Shown: one piece after another, positions 23,701 through 36,925 of the stretch
Numbering within the stretch: the stretch's first letter is position 1
Layout: each line of letters opens with the position of its first letter
NCBI GenBank assembly: GCA_025094145.1
Contig: JALLLS010000043.1
Span: 227,802-291,801, forward strand
DNA from: Spinellus fusiger
Lineage: Eukaryota > Mucoromycota > Mucoromycetes > Mucorales > Phycomycetaceae
Length of the DNA stretch: 64,000 bases
Direction: 5' to 3'
Program-made: the position numbers and the translations under genes
Notes under the pieces: generated by a model
Told to the model about the DNA's origin: nothing
The model's database searches: none
The model's input: only the letters and a program-made list of their open reading frames with translations

Positions 23701-26700
23701 AGCTCTCATCCAGCGATCTGATACAGCACGAATGTAAAATTGAGAAGGCAATGGCTCACTGATAGGCACAGTGAATGCAATTTTCAATGGTTCTCCAAGC
23801 TGTTTTTTGTTAAGGATAAAGTATTCTGAATAGTAGATCTCGGTATTATCAGAGTCTTCTGCCCAAATCCACCATGGTTCAGAATTACCATGCACACGAT
23901 CATTCCATACAAAGTCTGGAGTGATGGTCAATTCAACATGAAGTACATTTCTTGTGATAGGAGAAATTCTAGCGTCTAACATCAGCAATGGGAACTGGTC
24001 AACACATTTTGCAATGGTCATTCCCATACGCTTATGGTGAACAAGCTCGCCTAGCTCAAGAGGCTCCATGTCTCTCATTTCTTCAATAGAGACCTCGTGG
24101 GTTCGGCTCTCTAGTTTATTCATGATATCATGTGGAAGACCCATCTGCTGCAAAGGGTGTTGGAATGTCCATAGTCGTTTTTCGATGCTTTTGTTGATAG
24201 AGAGTAGAACAGAGGCTGTAGGTCCCCAGTTTCTGTTGAGGGCAATCTCAAAGAGGGCACGCGCGATACGACCAGCATTCTGAGCGACATAACCACAATC
24301 AGAGACAAGAGCAAAATCATCAATGTAAGCAGAAGAAATATAAGACTGGAGAAGGACATTCACTTTTCCATGTGTTGACTCTGTGCCTCCCTATCCATAG
24401 TGTGAGTTAGTCATTTGTGGGTGTGTGTGTGTGAAATATATAAGATAGGAAAGTAGAACCTTTTAACAATACATACTCTAATATCACAGGCACAGGCTTT
24501 ATCCAAAAGACCCTTTAGTTCTGTATGTTCAGATTCACGAGATCTGATATTATCGAATTCAGAACTCATACTGATCATAGACAGTACATCGGCCTCTGTC
24601 ATACGTGGCTTCATCATTTCATTAAACACTTCAATACTTGCATGTTTAATATAAAAGTTGGAGGCAATACGTCCAAGATCCTTGGGTGTTAAGTAGCCAG
24701 TTTTTTCATTAAAGATGATCATTTGACATTTGGCAAGCTGTCGAGCGGCATTGACAATAATATCATGTCGCTTTCGACCTAGCAGTGGGTCTTGTGCTGG
24801 CTCTGTATGATCCATACCGTATACAAATGGGTTCTTCTTCATACGCACGTAAAGATAAGTGTAGCTGAGCCAGGTAACAGCCTCACTCATATTTGTCACA
24901 GTGCCCAGTGAAATTTCAGCATTCAAGTTATCAACAATATTCTCAATGAATCTATACACATAGTATTTTTGTAGAAAGATATAAGAAGAATTTCAGTATG
25001 ATCCAGATGGCTATTTATTTCTGTTATGAATACATACTTTGATTCAATAGGATGTTGCTGTGTGATGGCTGAAACATAATGAGGTAGTTTATCGTGGGTT
25101 GTTAGAATATAGCCAACACCGTGCGTCTCATACTAATAAAGTAAAAATAAAAATAAAAATAAAAATAAAAATAAAAGTACACCATTAGTCATAGGCATTA
25201 CCAAGATAGTATTGTCTTGTTAAATGCTATACCTGTGGACGACCAGCACGACCAAAGATCTGAAGTACATCAAGAATAGATAAATCCACAAAGCTACCCT
25301 TTTGTGAATCATACACTTGAGTTCCTTTGATTACAACAGCATAAGCAGGTAAATTGACACCCCATGCTAATGTGGCTGTACAGCAAAGCACCTAACAAGA
25401 TAAAATCATGGTTTACACTGTTTAGTTTCTTCTGTTTATTTATTGATAATAATAATAATAGTAAAGGATACTTACTTTTAAACAGCCATCAGCAAACATC
25501 TTCTCTGTCATGCTACGATCAGAACGAAGCATTCCAGCATGGTGGATACCAATACCATACGAAAATAATTCTTTCATTTCCTTGTTTCTTGATTTCACAA
25601 TATTTCTCTTATGCCCAACATATTGTGTCTCACTCGAACAATCAAGATAGTCTAATAAAGTGAGTTTTTTCTTCATTGAAACGATGAATGTTTACCACCA
25701 AGGCCTTCGTTCATCATTTCTTCTTTAAGCATCAGGGCTGTTTTCACAGTCTCTTTACGAGCATGAACAAATACCATGACTTGATGTCCATCACGCAATA
25801 GGTCTGATACTTTATCAAAACAGGCACGATTCATACGTTCATTGGAAGGCACTGAGTTGGGTTTTCCTTTGATACCAAGAAAATGTTGTTCTAAGGGAAC
25901 AGGACGGAAACCGCCATCAAAGAAGAAGAGGCCTTGGTAAGGATTAACTCTGTATATGATTGGGTGAATAATGATCTATAAATACAAGACGCATAGGATG
26001 TATACCTTAAGAATGCTGCTACATCTATGTAGTTTGGAAGTGTAGCTGAGAGACCGACAATACGAATAAGCGATTGACTAGATTCGACCTATCCAATGCG
26101 TTAACTATCTTCAAAAGGTAGAAATACAAGATATAATACACCTACTTGTCGTAATGTTCTAGCAATGATACTCTCAATAACAGCACCACGGTCTTCATGC
26201 AAAAGATGGACTTCATCAATGATGAGGAGTTTTACTTTCTATTTATAAATATAAACAATAGATTCATTTGTTGAGTTGAATTGCACATGGAGTACGAGGC
26301 TATGAAAAGAACAAGTACCTGAGAAAGCTCAACATCTCCTGTGCCTTTTCTAGTAATAACATCCCACTTTTCGGGTGTTGTTACAATGAACTGGGTAGCC
26401 ATAATCTCTGTCTTGGTCAGCTGCATATCACCTAGAAGATAGTGTTAGCTTCTTATGCATTAATGTCACTGATAAATTCAATAGAAAGCCTTTATATCAC
26501 TTGCCTGTTAATTCCTTTACACTGATGCCCAAAAAGCTGAGTCGTTTTCCCATTTTTTCAACAATTTCCGCAGCAAGTGCCTTCATAGGTGCAACATAAA
26601 CAATTTTGAAATCATTCTTTGCAATAGTAAAGTCGATGTCTGTTGTTCCCTTTCTTGGTGGTGGAGAACAGTATTGTGATAGACATCTAAGCACGGTAAG

Positions 26701-28471
26701 CATAGCAACATCCGTTTTACCCTAGTTCATATCCTTATGAATAGCAATTTCTTTGCATTGTGGTGCTTCATCATTGACTTACTGCACCCGTAGGAGCACA
26801 CACAAGCATGTTCTCATTTGTCTCATAGGCAATAGGATAAACAATAGACTGGATTCGATTAAGAGCTTCATAGGCCTAATGTTGTGACTTTAGAAATGCG
26901 TAGGTGGATGGAGAAATCTGCCTCTCTACTTTCTCCCTGTTACCTTGAAGGCACCTCTTGCTAAACTATCCAACTCATCGATCTTAATGCGTCTTTCACC
27001 TGCTCTCACAGGAGCCTGGTTTGGGACAGGGATTATGGTTTCTTCATAGTCTTTGTGTTCTTCTTTCACTGTACCAGCAGGAAGAGCATACCGTGATCCA
27101 AACAAAGATAACATGGAGCCTGTTTTTGCAGACTGATATACATTTGGATAGGTCTCTTCTGACTTGGTCTGTCGATCGTAGGTTAATCGAGTGTGTAGGG
27201 ATCATTTGGCATTTCTACCTTGTGTTGGGAGCTGAAGATGGGTGCCTGACTAGCAGCTAGTAATGCATCTTCTCTTGCTTGTCTTAGTTCTTGAGGATCA
27301 AACCCAAGGATATCCATGGATACAGTATTTGTATTCTCTGTGCAGAATAATTGAGTGATTCTGCTGAGACTATTCTTTTATTTATTTATTTTTACCTGAT
27401 GTCTTTTGAAGCGCCTTGATTGCCTTTTTTTGATCTTTTCTCATCTGCTTCATCTCTTTTATCTCTGCTTCTGTTTGGATAACAAATTGAGTGCCATAGA
27501 TTGGTCTTCCGGGCTCATTAGAAGCAGGTGGAAGTGTGTGGGTAGGTTTTGTCTTTTGTTGGCCAGTGTGATTGGACTATTACACAATACATGAGTTTTC
27601 ATAGGTGGGGAGTAGCACAACAAGAACTAACCATCTTCATAATATTGCTGACAAGAGTAGAACGATGGGCAATGAGTTCCATGATCAGATCAAGGCCATC
27701 ATAACCCACAAAATCCACGAGTGTCTGCTGGATATTATTGTCTATGGGTACAGGCAATGCATAAATACTACTTCTATTGGTCTATTTTTTTATATCATCT
27801 TGCTCTACCGTCTTTATCTGATCGGAGAACAGTGAATATATCTGTGCATAGCTGCTGTTCTGTAACGCCTGTATTGTTCTGAGCAACATGGTTCTGGCAT
27901 TGTCTATGCATATATTATATATAAGAGTGGTAGATTTATTGTGTTGCTCTTGAGTGGAGACACAATTCCGCTTACTTTAATAACCAGTGTCGGTCATAAG
28001 CAAGGTCATTGACACCTGTTTCTTCTTTTACTTCAGGCTGATATAAAGGGGTATCTGACTCATCCTGGCTAGACTCCTCAGAATCATCATACACAGCATA
28101 AGCAGGAGGATAGAAATCAACATCACCAAAACTAAAGAGTGTGTCTGTAGTTACAAGATATGAGCTTACGGCTCTTACTGTTGTGTGCAATTTTATATAG
28201 AAAAAGGAAAGAAAAAGAAAAAGAAAAAGAAAAAGAAAAAGAAAAAGGGCCAGTGTGTACCTGAGAGCACAGCTGATGTTTTGCTACTTTCTATAAGCTG
28301 ACAAAAGGCATGCACAGAATCTATCTCATCGATCTCATGCATAGTACTAGACTCTACTGGGATGCTTGCTAAACTCATCTGTTCTTTTCCTTTCCTTTTT
28401 CTACTTTGTCCCAATGACAATGGACTCGGTATAATCTGGTTGAGAACATGACTAAGTGAAAGGTCTGACAT
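20753..28471 (-). CDS. SLH1: Ski2-like tandem helicase SLH1/ASCC3 (RQT complex)
   Basis: Large ATP-dependent helicase. Yeast Slh1/human ASCC3 splits collided ribosomes in the ribosome-quality-control trigger complex. I resolve 22 exons (28471-28261 down to 21172-20753; the largest is 23331-21648) giving 2061 aa, within the family range. Layout: an N-terminal region of about 300 aa, cassette 1 ([31 protein letters not shown]), the first Sec63 unit, cassette 2 ([27 protein letters not shown]), and a second Sec63 unit ending [15 protein letters not shown]. Both cassettes keep their catalytic motifs. Brr2 is less likely, since its second cassette is degenerate and the sequence follows ASCC3 more closely. 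Intron 9 begins GCAAGT (26504 downward), the only donor that keeps frame. It is divergent from RQC2 and convergent with GAPDH. Confidence 0.93.
28201..28247. repeat. GAAAAA microsatellite in SLH1 intron 1
   Basis: About seven copies of GAAAAA in direct order inside the first intron of SLH1, next to its donor. On the coding strand it is a long T-rich tract that could serve as an extended polypyrimidine tract. Confidence 0.85.
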
Positions 28472-29156
28472 GAAGAAGCTGATGCTAATGCAGGCACGTC
28501 GAGGGTCTATCTACTGTTGACCGCAGCAGTCTTCTTCGTTAGACCAAGGACGGAGTATCAAGCATAGACAGTCTATTTCCCGCTTCCTCTTTTTTTTTTG
28601 TTTCAACTAACAATGCAAGAAATTGACGGCAAGAATAGTTCTGTAAATGGCTTCAAACATGGACTCTACAGTAGAGGGTGCATTTACTCCATGTGTTTAT
28701 TAGAGTAGTATTATTATTATTTTAGTGTTTATTAGAGTACATGTTTGGTGTTTATAGTAGCTAATAAAGCATCCTCTAATCCATAGAAAAGTAACCTTGT
28801 TTACTCCATCTACTCCATCTATTGGTCTATCTACGTAGCATTGCCTATAAGCATGAGCCTTGTTATAATACATTGAACTAAATACTAAATAGAATCAAAG
28901 TTCAATGGATGGATCTTTCTCTTTTTGGACTCTGCTCTCTAAGAATAAACATATTCTGGCTGTGTAAATGTGTGTGTGTGGCGGGCCCTCTCTTTCTGTT
29001 GTAGGCGCAGTAGAATCACCTGAACCGTTTTATGTTGCGTACTCTTATTTTCTCTATCGGATGTCGAAGCACAAGGATGGACTGTCTTTTTACGTTTTTC
29101 TATTTCTAGAAAGGAAGCTTTCAAAGACATACCTTAGTTTCTGAAGCACATTCAGT
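28472..29156. promoter_or_regulatory. Shared divergent promoter region of SLH1 and RQC2
   Basis: 685 bp separate the two start codons, which point away from each other. It contains AT-rich stretches, a T9 run near 28,591, a repeated TACTCCATCTACTCCATCTA near 28,800 and a TG-repeat near 28,970. No clear TATA box or known factor site is assigned. Confidence 0.55.
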
Positions 29157-32100
29157 ATGAAGCAACGTTTCAACGCCCTCGATATTCGGGCCACTGTGGC
29201 TAATCTTAAAGAAAGGTACAAAAAAGGTTGCATTGTACAGTAGAACTGTCCTCAGAACTCACAAAAGAGGGATCTAGACTGACAGGTCTGCGTCTACAAA
29301 ACATATACGATGTTAATCCAAAGACATTTCTATTCAAGTTCTCAAAGGTACATTAACAAACAATAATACGTGTTGGTATACAATAGACAGGCGTTATTAA
29401 TACTGTGGCAATGCTTAGCCCGATGACAAGGAACTCGTGTTGATTGAATCAGGCATTCGAATCCACACCACACAATTCAGCAGAGACAAGTCCATCACAC
29501 CTACCTCATTTTGTGCCAAGGTAGAAATATTAAATATTAATACACAACATGAAATAAAGGCTTGTATCTCATTAAAAAAATTAGTTACGCAAACACCTTC
29601 GTACACGTCGATGCACCAGTATCCGTCAATTGGGAGTAGATCGAATTGTCGACTTTGAATTTGGTGGTGGCGACAATAGCATGGGATACCATATCATTGC
29701 TGAATTCTATGCATCCGTAAGTCATAGTATAGACACCACAATGGACCTGTACTGGATAAACAACTTATGGACAATCTCCGTGATCATGGTTATTAGGGAA
29801 ATATTATTATGACAGATCAAGACTATCGCATCATGGCCCTATTGCGCATTGTTCAATCCACAGAAAGTAAAATGGCGGTGGGAGAGATCTACAATGTTCA
29901 GTCCATTGTTCTACAGGATTTTGAAAAGGTAGAAATGGACCTTCTTTGCACTGCACTGCAAAAGGCAGGACCTAAAGATACATTAAAAAAACTATTGAAT
30001 GTTACCTTTGGTAAGGTCTAGGATGCATTGCTTGTCTCTCACTCTGTTGGCTTCTTATAGACTATGGCCCAGCAATGATAGAACATATTATTCTTGAGGC
30101 TGGTCTTAATCCAAATATAAAAGTGGCCACTGAATTCGATACATCCCAAGGTAAATAACGAAGATATTATTTAGACTTACATATGCCGTAGACTCTCCAA
30201 TGTTAAAAGCACTTTATGCTTCATTTATCAAGGGAGACGAAATAGTAGCTTCTACTAAAAGTGCAATTCCAAAGGTAAGAAATTGATTTTTATTTATTTA
30301 TTAAAAGAGAAAAGTCAAATTCTAATAAACTATACAATGATTAGGGTTATATCATCTTATTGGATGATGTCAATGAAACAGAAGACGAAGAGAGAATGGA
30401 AATGTAGGTACCAAATGTCCAAATGAATTCTAGACGACTAACACCAGTAATTAAAGTTATGATGAATTTCACCCTTATCTCTATAAGCAGCACGAGTCTA
30501 AAAAGCATAAAGAATTCCAACTATTTGACAGTGCAGTAGATGATTTCTTTACAGCAATAGAATCTCAGAAAATAGAGCTGAAAGCAAGAAACCAAGTAAG
30601 TCATCTTGTAGAGTGGAACGTATAGTCTTTTTCAGAGACGTGTACCTGTATTTCTTTACCTGCATCAAGCTAAAAATCATGTAAATATTAGGAAGATGCA
30701 GCAAAAAAAAAGTTGGAATCTGTTCGCAAAGAACAAGAAAACAGAGTAGAAGCTCTTCAAAACCAGCAAACTGAAAATATACGCAAAGCTGAGTTAATTG
30801 AGCTCAATCTGGATATGGTGGATGCAGCTATTACTATTATTCGTAATGCAGTAGCCAGTCAGATGGATTGGCGAGACTTGAAAGATCTTGTCAGTGATGA
30901 GAAAAGACGAGGAAATCCAATTGCTGAAATCATTGCTGGTCTTAAGCTCAACACAAATCAGATCACGCTTCTTCTTAGGTAAACTACTCTATAGTAACTT
31001 TGTTGGAAAAGATAATAGTATTTATATTCTACAGTGACCCAGAAGATGACTATTCTGATGATTCATCAGAATCTGAAGACGAATCAGATACAAACACAAA
31101 CACAACAGAGAGAAAGTGTCAACAAGGAATAAAGATTGACGTTGATATTGGCTTGACAGCATTTGCAAATGCTAGTAAATATTATATTCAGAAGAAGAGT
31201 ACAGCTACGAAACAAGAAAAGACAATTGCTGCTTCCTCCAAGGTAGAGTGAGAATTTGTGTTTCTTGTATTGTCTTAATCATTGATCAATACATAGGCAC
31301 TGAAATCTGCTGAGCGTAAGATTAGGCATGACCTAAAGGAAACAAAGATTACTGCAAGCATCAATAAGATCCGAAAACCATTCTGGTTTGAAAAGTTCAT
31401 ATGGTTTGTCTCAACTGAGGGATATCTTGTCATTGCTGGACGGGATATGCAGCAAAATGAACTCTTGGTAAAGCGTTATTTGTCAAAAGGTACGTGTAGG
31501 CACCATTTTAATTGAGGATAAATACTCACCTTTTAGTGGTGGTACTTAGACGATGTTTATGTTCATGCTGATCTTCATGGTGCAGCATCTGTCATCGTTA
31601 AAAATAAGCCTCAGACACCCTCCCAACCTATTCTTCCTAGTACTCTTTACCAGGCTGGCACTATGTCGGTATGCCAAAGCAAAGCATGGGATGCAAAAAT
31701 TGTGACCAGTGCCTATTGGGTATACTCTGATCAGGTATTTCTCTACAACTATATTGGAATAGAATTGAGCTTATAAGGATATTAGGTCTCCAAATCAGCA
31801 CCAACAGGCGAATACTTATCCACAGGCAGTTTTATGATCAGAGGAAAAAAGAACTTTTTGCCTCCAGTTCAACTCGTCTATGGCTTTGGTTATCTTTTTA
31901 AAATTGACGAGTCTTCTATTGGAAATCACATCAGTGAAAGGCTACAAATGGAGGCTCAAGCAGAGGATGAGCAAGACATTATTAAAAACACATCTTTGTC
32001 AAAACCAAGCGAAACGAATAATTCAGATACAAAAAATATCTATCTAGAAAATGATGACAAAAAAGATGTAGAGGAATTAAAGAAAATAGATGATATAGAA

Positions 32101-33639
32101 GAACCATCTTTGGGTGAGTACAACTATAGGTTGGGGTCTATAGTGTATATGATGGATGGCTATTTGAAAAACTCTAATATTTTTATGTAGATAAATTGCT
32201 ATTGACTGAGGAGAATAAGGTGTCCACCCTTTCTTCAGATGAAGACTCTGATGGCAGCGATGATGAAGAGAATTTCCCAGACACACAAATCGAAACTGTT
32301 GCATCCACTACAGCTGCTCAGCCAGCATCTGAAACCTGGAATAAGTACGATTTAGGAGACTACGGCGAGGATGAGAATGAAGATAGACTGTCAAACACTG
32401 AAAATATGCAGAAGAATGTTGCGGTAAGTAGATTCAAGGCAGTTAAGATGTTGTAATTTACTTATCTGAAAATATCCTGTAAATCATAGACAAAAAAATC
32501 TATTACTGCTAAAGAACGTCGCCAGATGAAAAAAGGCAAGCAGGAAGATACCCTCGCTGAACAGCAAAAAATACCCTCTCAGTCTTCTCAACAAAAAGAA
32601 AAAACTGCTAAACCTACTACTAAGGTAAACAACTTAGCCGGGTTTTATTTCGTTTTATTTTTATTTCTGTGGGTTGTTTATTCTCTATGTTTTCTGTATG
32701 CCTATAGGTAGCTCCAACAACCCAAGTGCGTGGTCAAAAAGGAAAAGTCAAGAAGATTAAGGAGAAATATGGCGACCAAGATGAAGAAGAACAGCGGCTT
32801 CGTATGGAACTCTTAGCAGTAAGTATTTATAATAATATTACACATACTTTATTTTACTTATTTTCTGACAATCTTAGTCGAACAAAGGCCCACAGCCTAA
32901 AGGCAAAAAGGCGAAAAAAGAAGCAAGGCTGAAGGCAGAAAAAATTGAGAAAGCAAAAGAGAGGGAGGAAAAAAGGGCAGAAAATGATGCACATGTGAAG
33001 ACAGAAAGTACCTCATTTGACATACGTGAAGAAGGCTATAGTAATGAATCTGTATGTATACTAATCATCCTATCTCAACACGATCATTAATGGACTCTAA
33101 AATATGACTAGGCTGATAAAGTAAACAAAGAAGATGCAGAAGCCATCAAACAAATGTTGAAAGAGGAGAATATTACAATGCTGGAATCTGAAGAAATTGT
33201 ATGTATTACTATTTTAATTGCAGACAAGTATTCTAAAACTAAAGTACATACAGGCAAATCTATCTGTGTTGGATTCTTTGATTTCCAATCCTTTAGCAGA
33301 TGATATTATTCATTTTGCTATACCAGTGTGTGCTCCCTATACATCTCTCCAAAAGTATAAATATAAAGTTAAGCTAACACCTGGTACACTAAAACGTGGA
33401 AAAGGTAACTACAGTATTCTTTATATGATAACCATATATCTGAAACCTAAACCTGTAAAATTACTATAGCCATCAAACAAGCTCTGTCCGTTTTCTTAAA
33501 TGCAGTTGACTCTTCATCCAGAGAGAAGGACTTAATTAAAAGTGTACCAGATATGGAGGCAATCAACACTATGATGAGTAAAGTAAAAGTCTCAGCACCC
33601 AACCTCGAGGCTAGCAAGCGTAAAAAGAGCCGTAAATAG
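29157..33639 (+). CDS. RQC2: Ribosome quality control protein Rqc2/NEMF (NFACT family)
   Basis: Binds 60S subunits with obstructed nascent chains, recruits the Ltn1 ubiquitin ligase and adds C-terminal tails. Twenty-one exons (29157-29215, 29278-29347, 29419-29520 and so on to 33470-33639) join in frame to 1069 aa, close to yeast and human lengths. The NFACT-N start [14 protein letters not shown] has Asp9, and LGVDRIVDF places Asp96-Arg97; Asp9 and this Asp-Arg pair are needed for tailing in yeast and human proteins. A coiled-coil region rich in Glu/Lys lies about 370-480, then NFACT-R ([35 protein letters not shown]). Acidic and Lys-rich low-complexity stretches follow, then NFACT-C to the basic end KRKKSRK. 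Divergent partner of SLH1. Confidence 0.95.
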
Positions 33640-33854
33640 ACTATATACAATGAAGATATATATATAAAAATACTTCTTTCTTTCCTGAAGACGTATTATA
33701 TTATACAACATCTTAGACAAAGTCTAATCAATAATATATATAAGTTAATGATGAACAGCATGTGTTTAAAATAAAGGTACTGTCAAACTGAAACATCATA
33801 TAAAACTCTAAGTAATCTTTATCAGTATTCTATAAATTTTGTCTTTGGCTTAAA

Positions 33855-33944
33855 TTAAAAGAAATCTGGACAGTTCAATGAGTAAACAATATTTGATCTT
33901 TATTAATGGGTCTTTCATACCTCTCTTATACTTTTCTAGTTGCT
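33855..33944 (+). repeat. LTR family 3 fragment
   Basis: About 55 bp match the sense-strand start of the LTR at 35,976-36,735 (GGACAGTTCAATGAGTAAAC, GATCTTTATT), followed by about 35 bp matching its other end. It is an internally deleted remnant marking the left edge of the mobile-element block. 33,640-33,854 is RQC2 3' DNA with nothing else visible. Confidence 0.45.
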
Positions 33945-34925
33945 ACAGTTCAAAGTATTTTTATTTTTTGGGTGTAGTTTGCTATTTGCACATTGGACAT
34001 ATTAGCCACCCTATGAGAGCTTTTGAAAAAAATAAATAAGAACAAACATATAAACACTTCAAATACAAAAGTGGAAAAAATAAATACAAAGAGAAAGGAA
34101 ACAGGAGGACAGAGAAACATAAAACCTCAAATGAGGGAAAAGATGATGGTAAAATGAGAATTATGAATAGACATCCAAAAGGCCATAAAGTCAGCAAGGA
34201 AACCAGGACACCAAAAAGATAACTGTCATCCTGTGGCGATTCGAAATCCAATGAGGGATACTTAGAGCAACTTGGACAATCTTGAGGACACAAATACAGT
34301 AACTACACTAGCAGCTTCTGGCTTTGCTAAACAGGCTAAGAATGGGTGGTAGAGGAGAGATCAGATGAGAAGTGAGGATACAGCATCTGTTGCTGAAGGA
34401 GTCTTTGCACTCTATGGTGGCGTTGGCGTTCCCACTCAACACACCCATCAGCAGCCTCAATGAGCAAGCTACCAGCTGATGGCTCTACCTTAAATTCTCA
34501 AGTAGATGTGGCTCAATCAATGACTTGCAGCAGTATTAACAAACTGGGCCAAAGATCTCGCCATTTAACAAAAGACTTAACCGTGCATGGCAGAAGATTT
34601 AGACAATAGTCAATTGGATGAACGTCTTGTGGTGGTGCAGGAACTAAGAAGAACAAGAACGTGGAGCATTCATGGTCAATGAATGTGCAAGTGAGAAAGT
34701 GGTCCCAATTGGCAGATGGGTGGCCACATTGGCAAGGAACTGAAGGTGTTGGTAGTAACCAAGCAATCCTCCATTTTAGTAGATGATGTCTTTCTTTGTG
34801 CATGCATGGTAGTAGAAGAATTGGATCCCAAACAGGTCTACATAGTCTACAGGCTACCATCACCAGCAGATTCTTGCCATGTACTAGACTAGTAATTTTA
34901 CTTTGAAGACATTCAATATGTACAC
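33945..34925 (-). mobile_element. 5'-truncated LINE copy (3' end of ORF2 plus 3' UTR)
   Basis: The reverse strand aligns with 60,540-61,530. The coding part (about 34,513-34,921) carries CRPVWDPILLL, WRIAWLLPTPS and a C-terminal CQCGHPSANWDHFLTC zinc-knuckle-like motif (C-x-C-x7-H-x4-C), typical of Tad-type LINE ORF2 ends. The stop is at 34,513, followed by a 3' UTR shared with the other copy. The sharp 5' end near 34,925 fits a truncated target-primed insertion. Confidence 0.8.
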
Positions 34926-35699
34926 CAGGAGATTTTTCTGGTTTTTAGGCAGTGATATCTCCTTCCTTTTACGTCACAATAAAAATTCCCCTTTATGGAA
35001 CTGCATTTAAAATCAAAGTGTAATATTTGGCACTGTGATAATAGAAGGAGCTGCTAGTGAGATGAAAGTGTAGGCAATTGGTCACTAGTAGGGTAACAGG
35101 TCTTGAGAGTAACAGTAATGCACAGATGTGATAGGACAGGGGGGATGGAACACAACAACAGGTTTGGATGCTTTAGGCACTTTTTTTTATCTATTAACTT
35201 CTTTAAGAAAATGGCTGCTTCTCAGACAGTTCAACAATACTTAACAACAAGCAAAAAACAACTTTATTATTCCTTCAGAAATAAGAGTCTTTTATACCCA
35301 TTTCCTAGCTATTATTAACCATCTAATATACTTGGTCTTCTATACTCTTGGCATTCACTTGATAGACAATATGTGCACTATCCTAAATATGTCTCAGCTT
35401 TATTACAGATACTTGTGTAATAAAGGGCACTAAGGTTATTGACAGGACTACAGTCAGGCTTATGGAATTTGGCATTTTCTAAAAAACAATTGGCCTTAAG
35501 TCATAAATAAATATCTGCTTAGAAAAAAAATATCACAAGTTTAGATTAATTTTGTCACAACTTAGTAATTAAAATGGTTGTAACTTGCCAATTAACATTA
35601 GCCAGAATATTACATTTGTAAGAGAAGCCAGGTTCTCCTGACTCCCTAGTGTTAGGAACAAACAGCTTGCCACTTCAGAGTCAGCAATATTACCTAATC
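34926..35699. other. Unassigned CpG-free repeat-like DNA
   Basis: No coding signal. TAAA/TATA-rich, with a TTTATACCCATTT ... AATAAA arrangement near 35,290-35,420 suggestive of another decayed LTR, but no second copy was found in the window. Confidence 0.35.
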
Positions 35700-36925
35700 T
35701 GGAATATTCAATGGAACTACACACCCAAGGATTTTTGGGATATATAAGGAAATATCCTGAGAATAAAATCACAATATTCTTATGATTGGCTAATGTGTTT
35801 GAAAATGCCTTTTTGTTGTCCAGATAGTCAATTTCAAACTCTGCCTACCTATCAGAACAAAGATAATTGACTTTGCAATTGAGAAGTAGAAAATTGGCTG
35901 TAAAGACAAGAAATAGAACAAGAATCACCCCAAAATTATAACTCAGTCACTGATATTCCTCTCTTGTTGGATAATCACATTTCCATTAACAGAACTATCA
36001 ATCATCCCAGTCAACAGAAACACAAATTGCCTAAACAGGACCACATGGTAGAAGATGAGTTAGTAGTAAGGCATATATCTCAGGGATAATACTGTAGTAA
36101 CAGGGGCCTTTCCATAGCTTTTATTAGTAGACAATATCAATTAGAAAAGTATAAAAGAAGAGAGAAAGACCCATTGCAATTATAGGCAATGAAAGATCTT
36201 AGAGGTGTGTAGAACTCAAGTGAGAGCTGCTACAAACACAAAGACCACACACAAAAGAGGGAATTGGGGGATGTACTTAACAAAATGGTCTTTCTGCTAA
36301 TTCAGAAAGACAGATACTGGAGACCAAAGAGTGTTCACCAACAATAGTGACAGAAACCAAAAGAGGGTATGTAACCTACAGTGTTACAGGGACAGGAAAG
36401 GAGATAGTGATAAAACAGAAAATATAAAAGAGAAAAGGAAATACAGACTGTTACAATATTTAGAGCAAGCTTAGCCTCTACAATAAGAACCAGAAAGTAT
36501 GAAGGAAGATGAATGATTTATTAAAGAGGTCTATCCTACAATATTTATACACAATATTTACAAAGGAATGCAAGTCCTCTATGTCTAGCTATTTCATTCT
36601 GAACTTCACTGCATCTCATGGCAATTTGAGCCAACTGATAGACATTCTTGCCTATCACTACACCATCAATAAAGATCAGACTTTGTTTACTCTTTGAACT
36701 GTCTGGATTTCCTTTGGTTAAACCCAAAGACAATACTCTTAGCATAATTTGTTATCCTTAAGCCTGGAGTATTTGCAGCATAACAATGTTTAAAAATATT
36801 TATTGTGGGACTTGCACTGAATTGACTCTAGTGGTCATTGTCCAAAAGAGAGAGCCAAACTTACTTACATTGAGCACAGTGCACTCATTCATTGACTGAA
36901 TGTCAACTGCCTCTACAACTACTAC
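35700..36925 (+). repeat. Interspersed repeat R1, copy 2, split by an LTR
   Basis: Two blocks (about 35,700-35,975 and 36,736-36,925) align in order with the continuous copy at 11,600-12,090. The intervening 760 bp is a foreign insertion flanked on both sides by CTCTT, a base string that occurs once at the empty site. Confidence 0.7.
35976..36735 (-). repeat. Solo LTR, family 3 (inserted in R1)
   Basis: About 760 bp filling the gap in repeat R1. Its middle is an inverted match to 39,140-39,700. The sense strand is minus, where a TATAAATATT is followed by AATAAA. CTCTT flanks both ends as a likely 5-bp target duplication. Contains no coding sequence. Confidence 0.65.

Noticed and set aside
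20753..28471. Identification of the tandem helicase as Brr2
   Set aside because: Both cassettes keep Walker A and DExH motifs, and the second cassette follows ASCC3/Slh1; Brr2's second cassette is degenerate and its N-terminus is longer.
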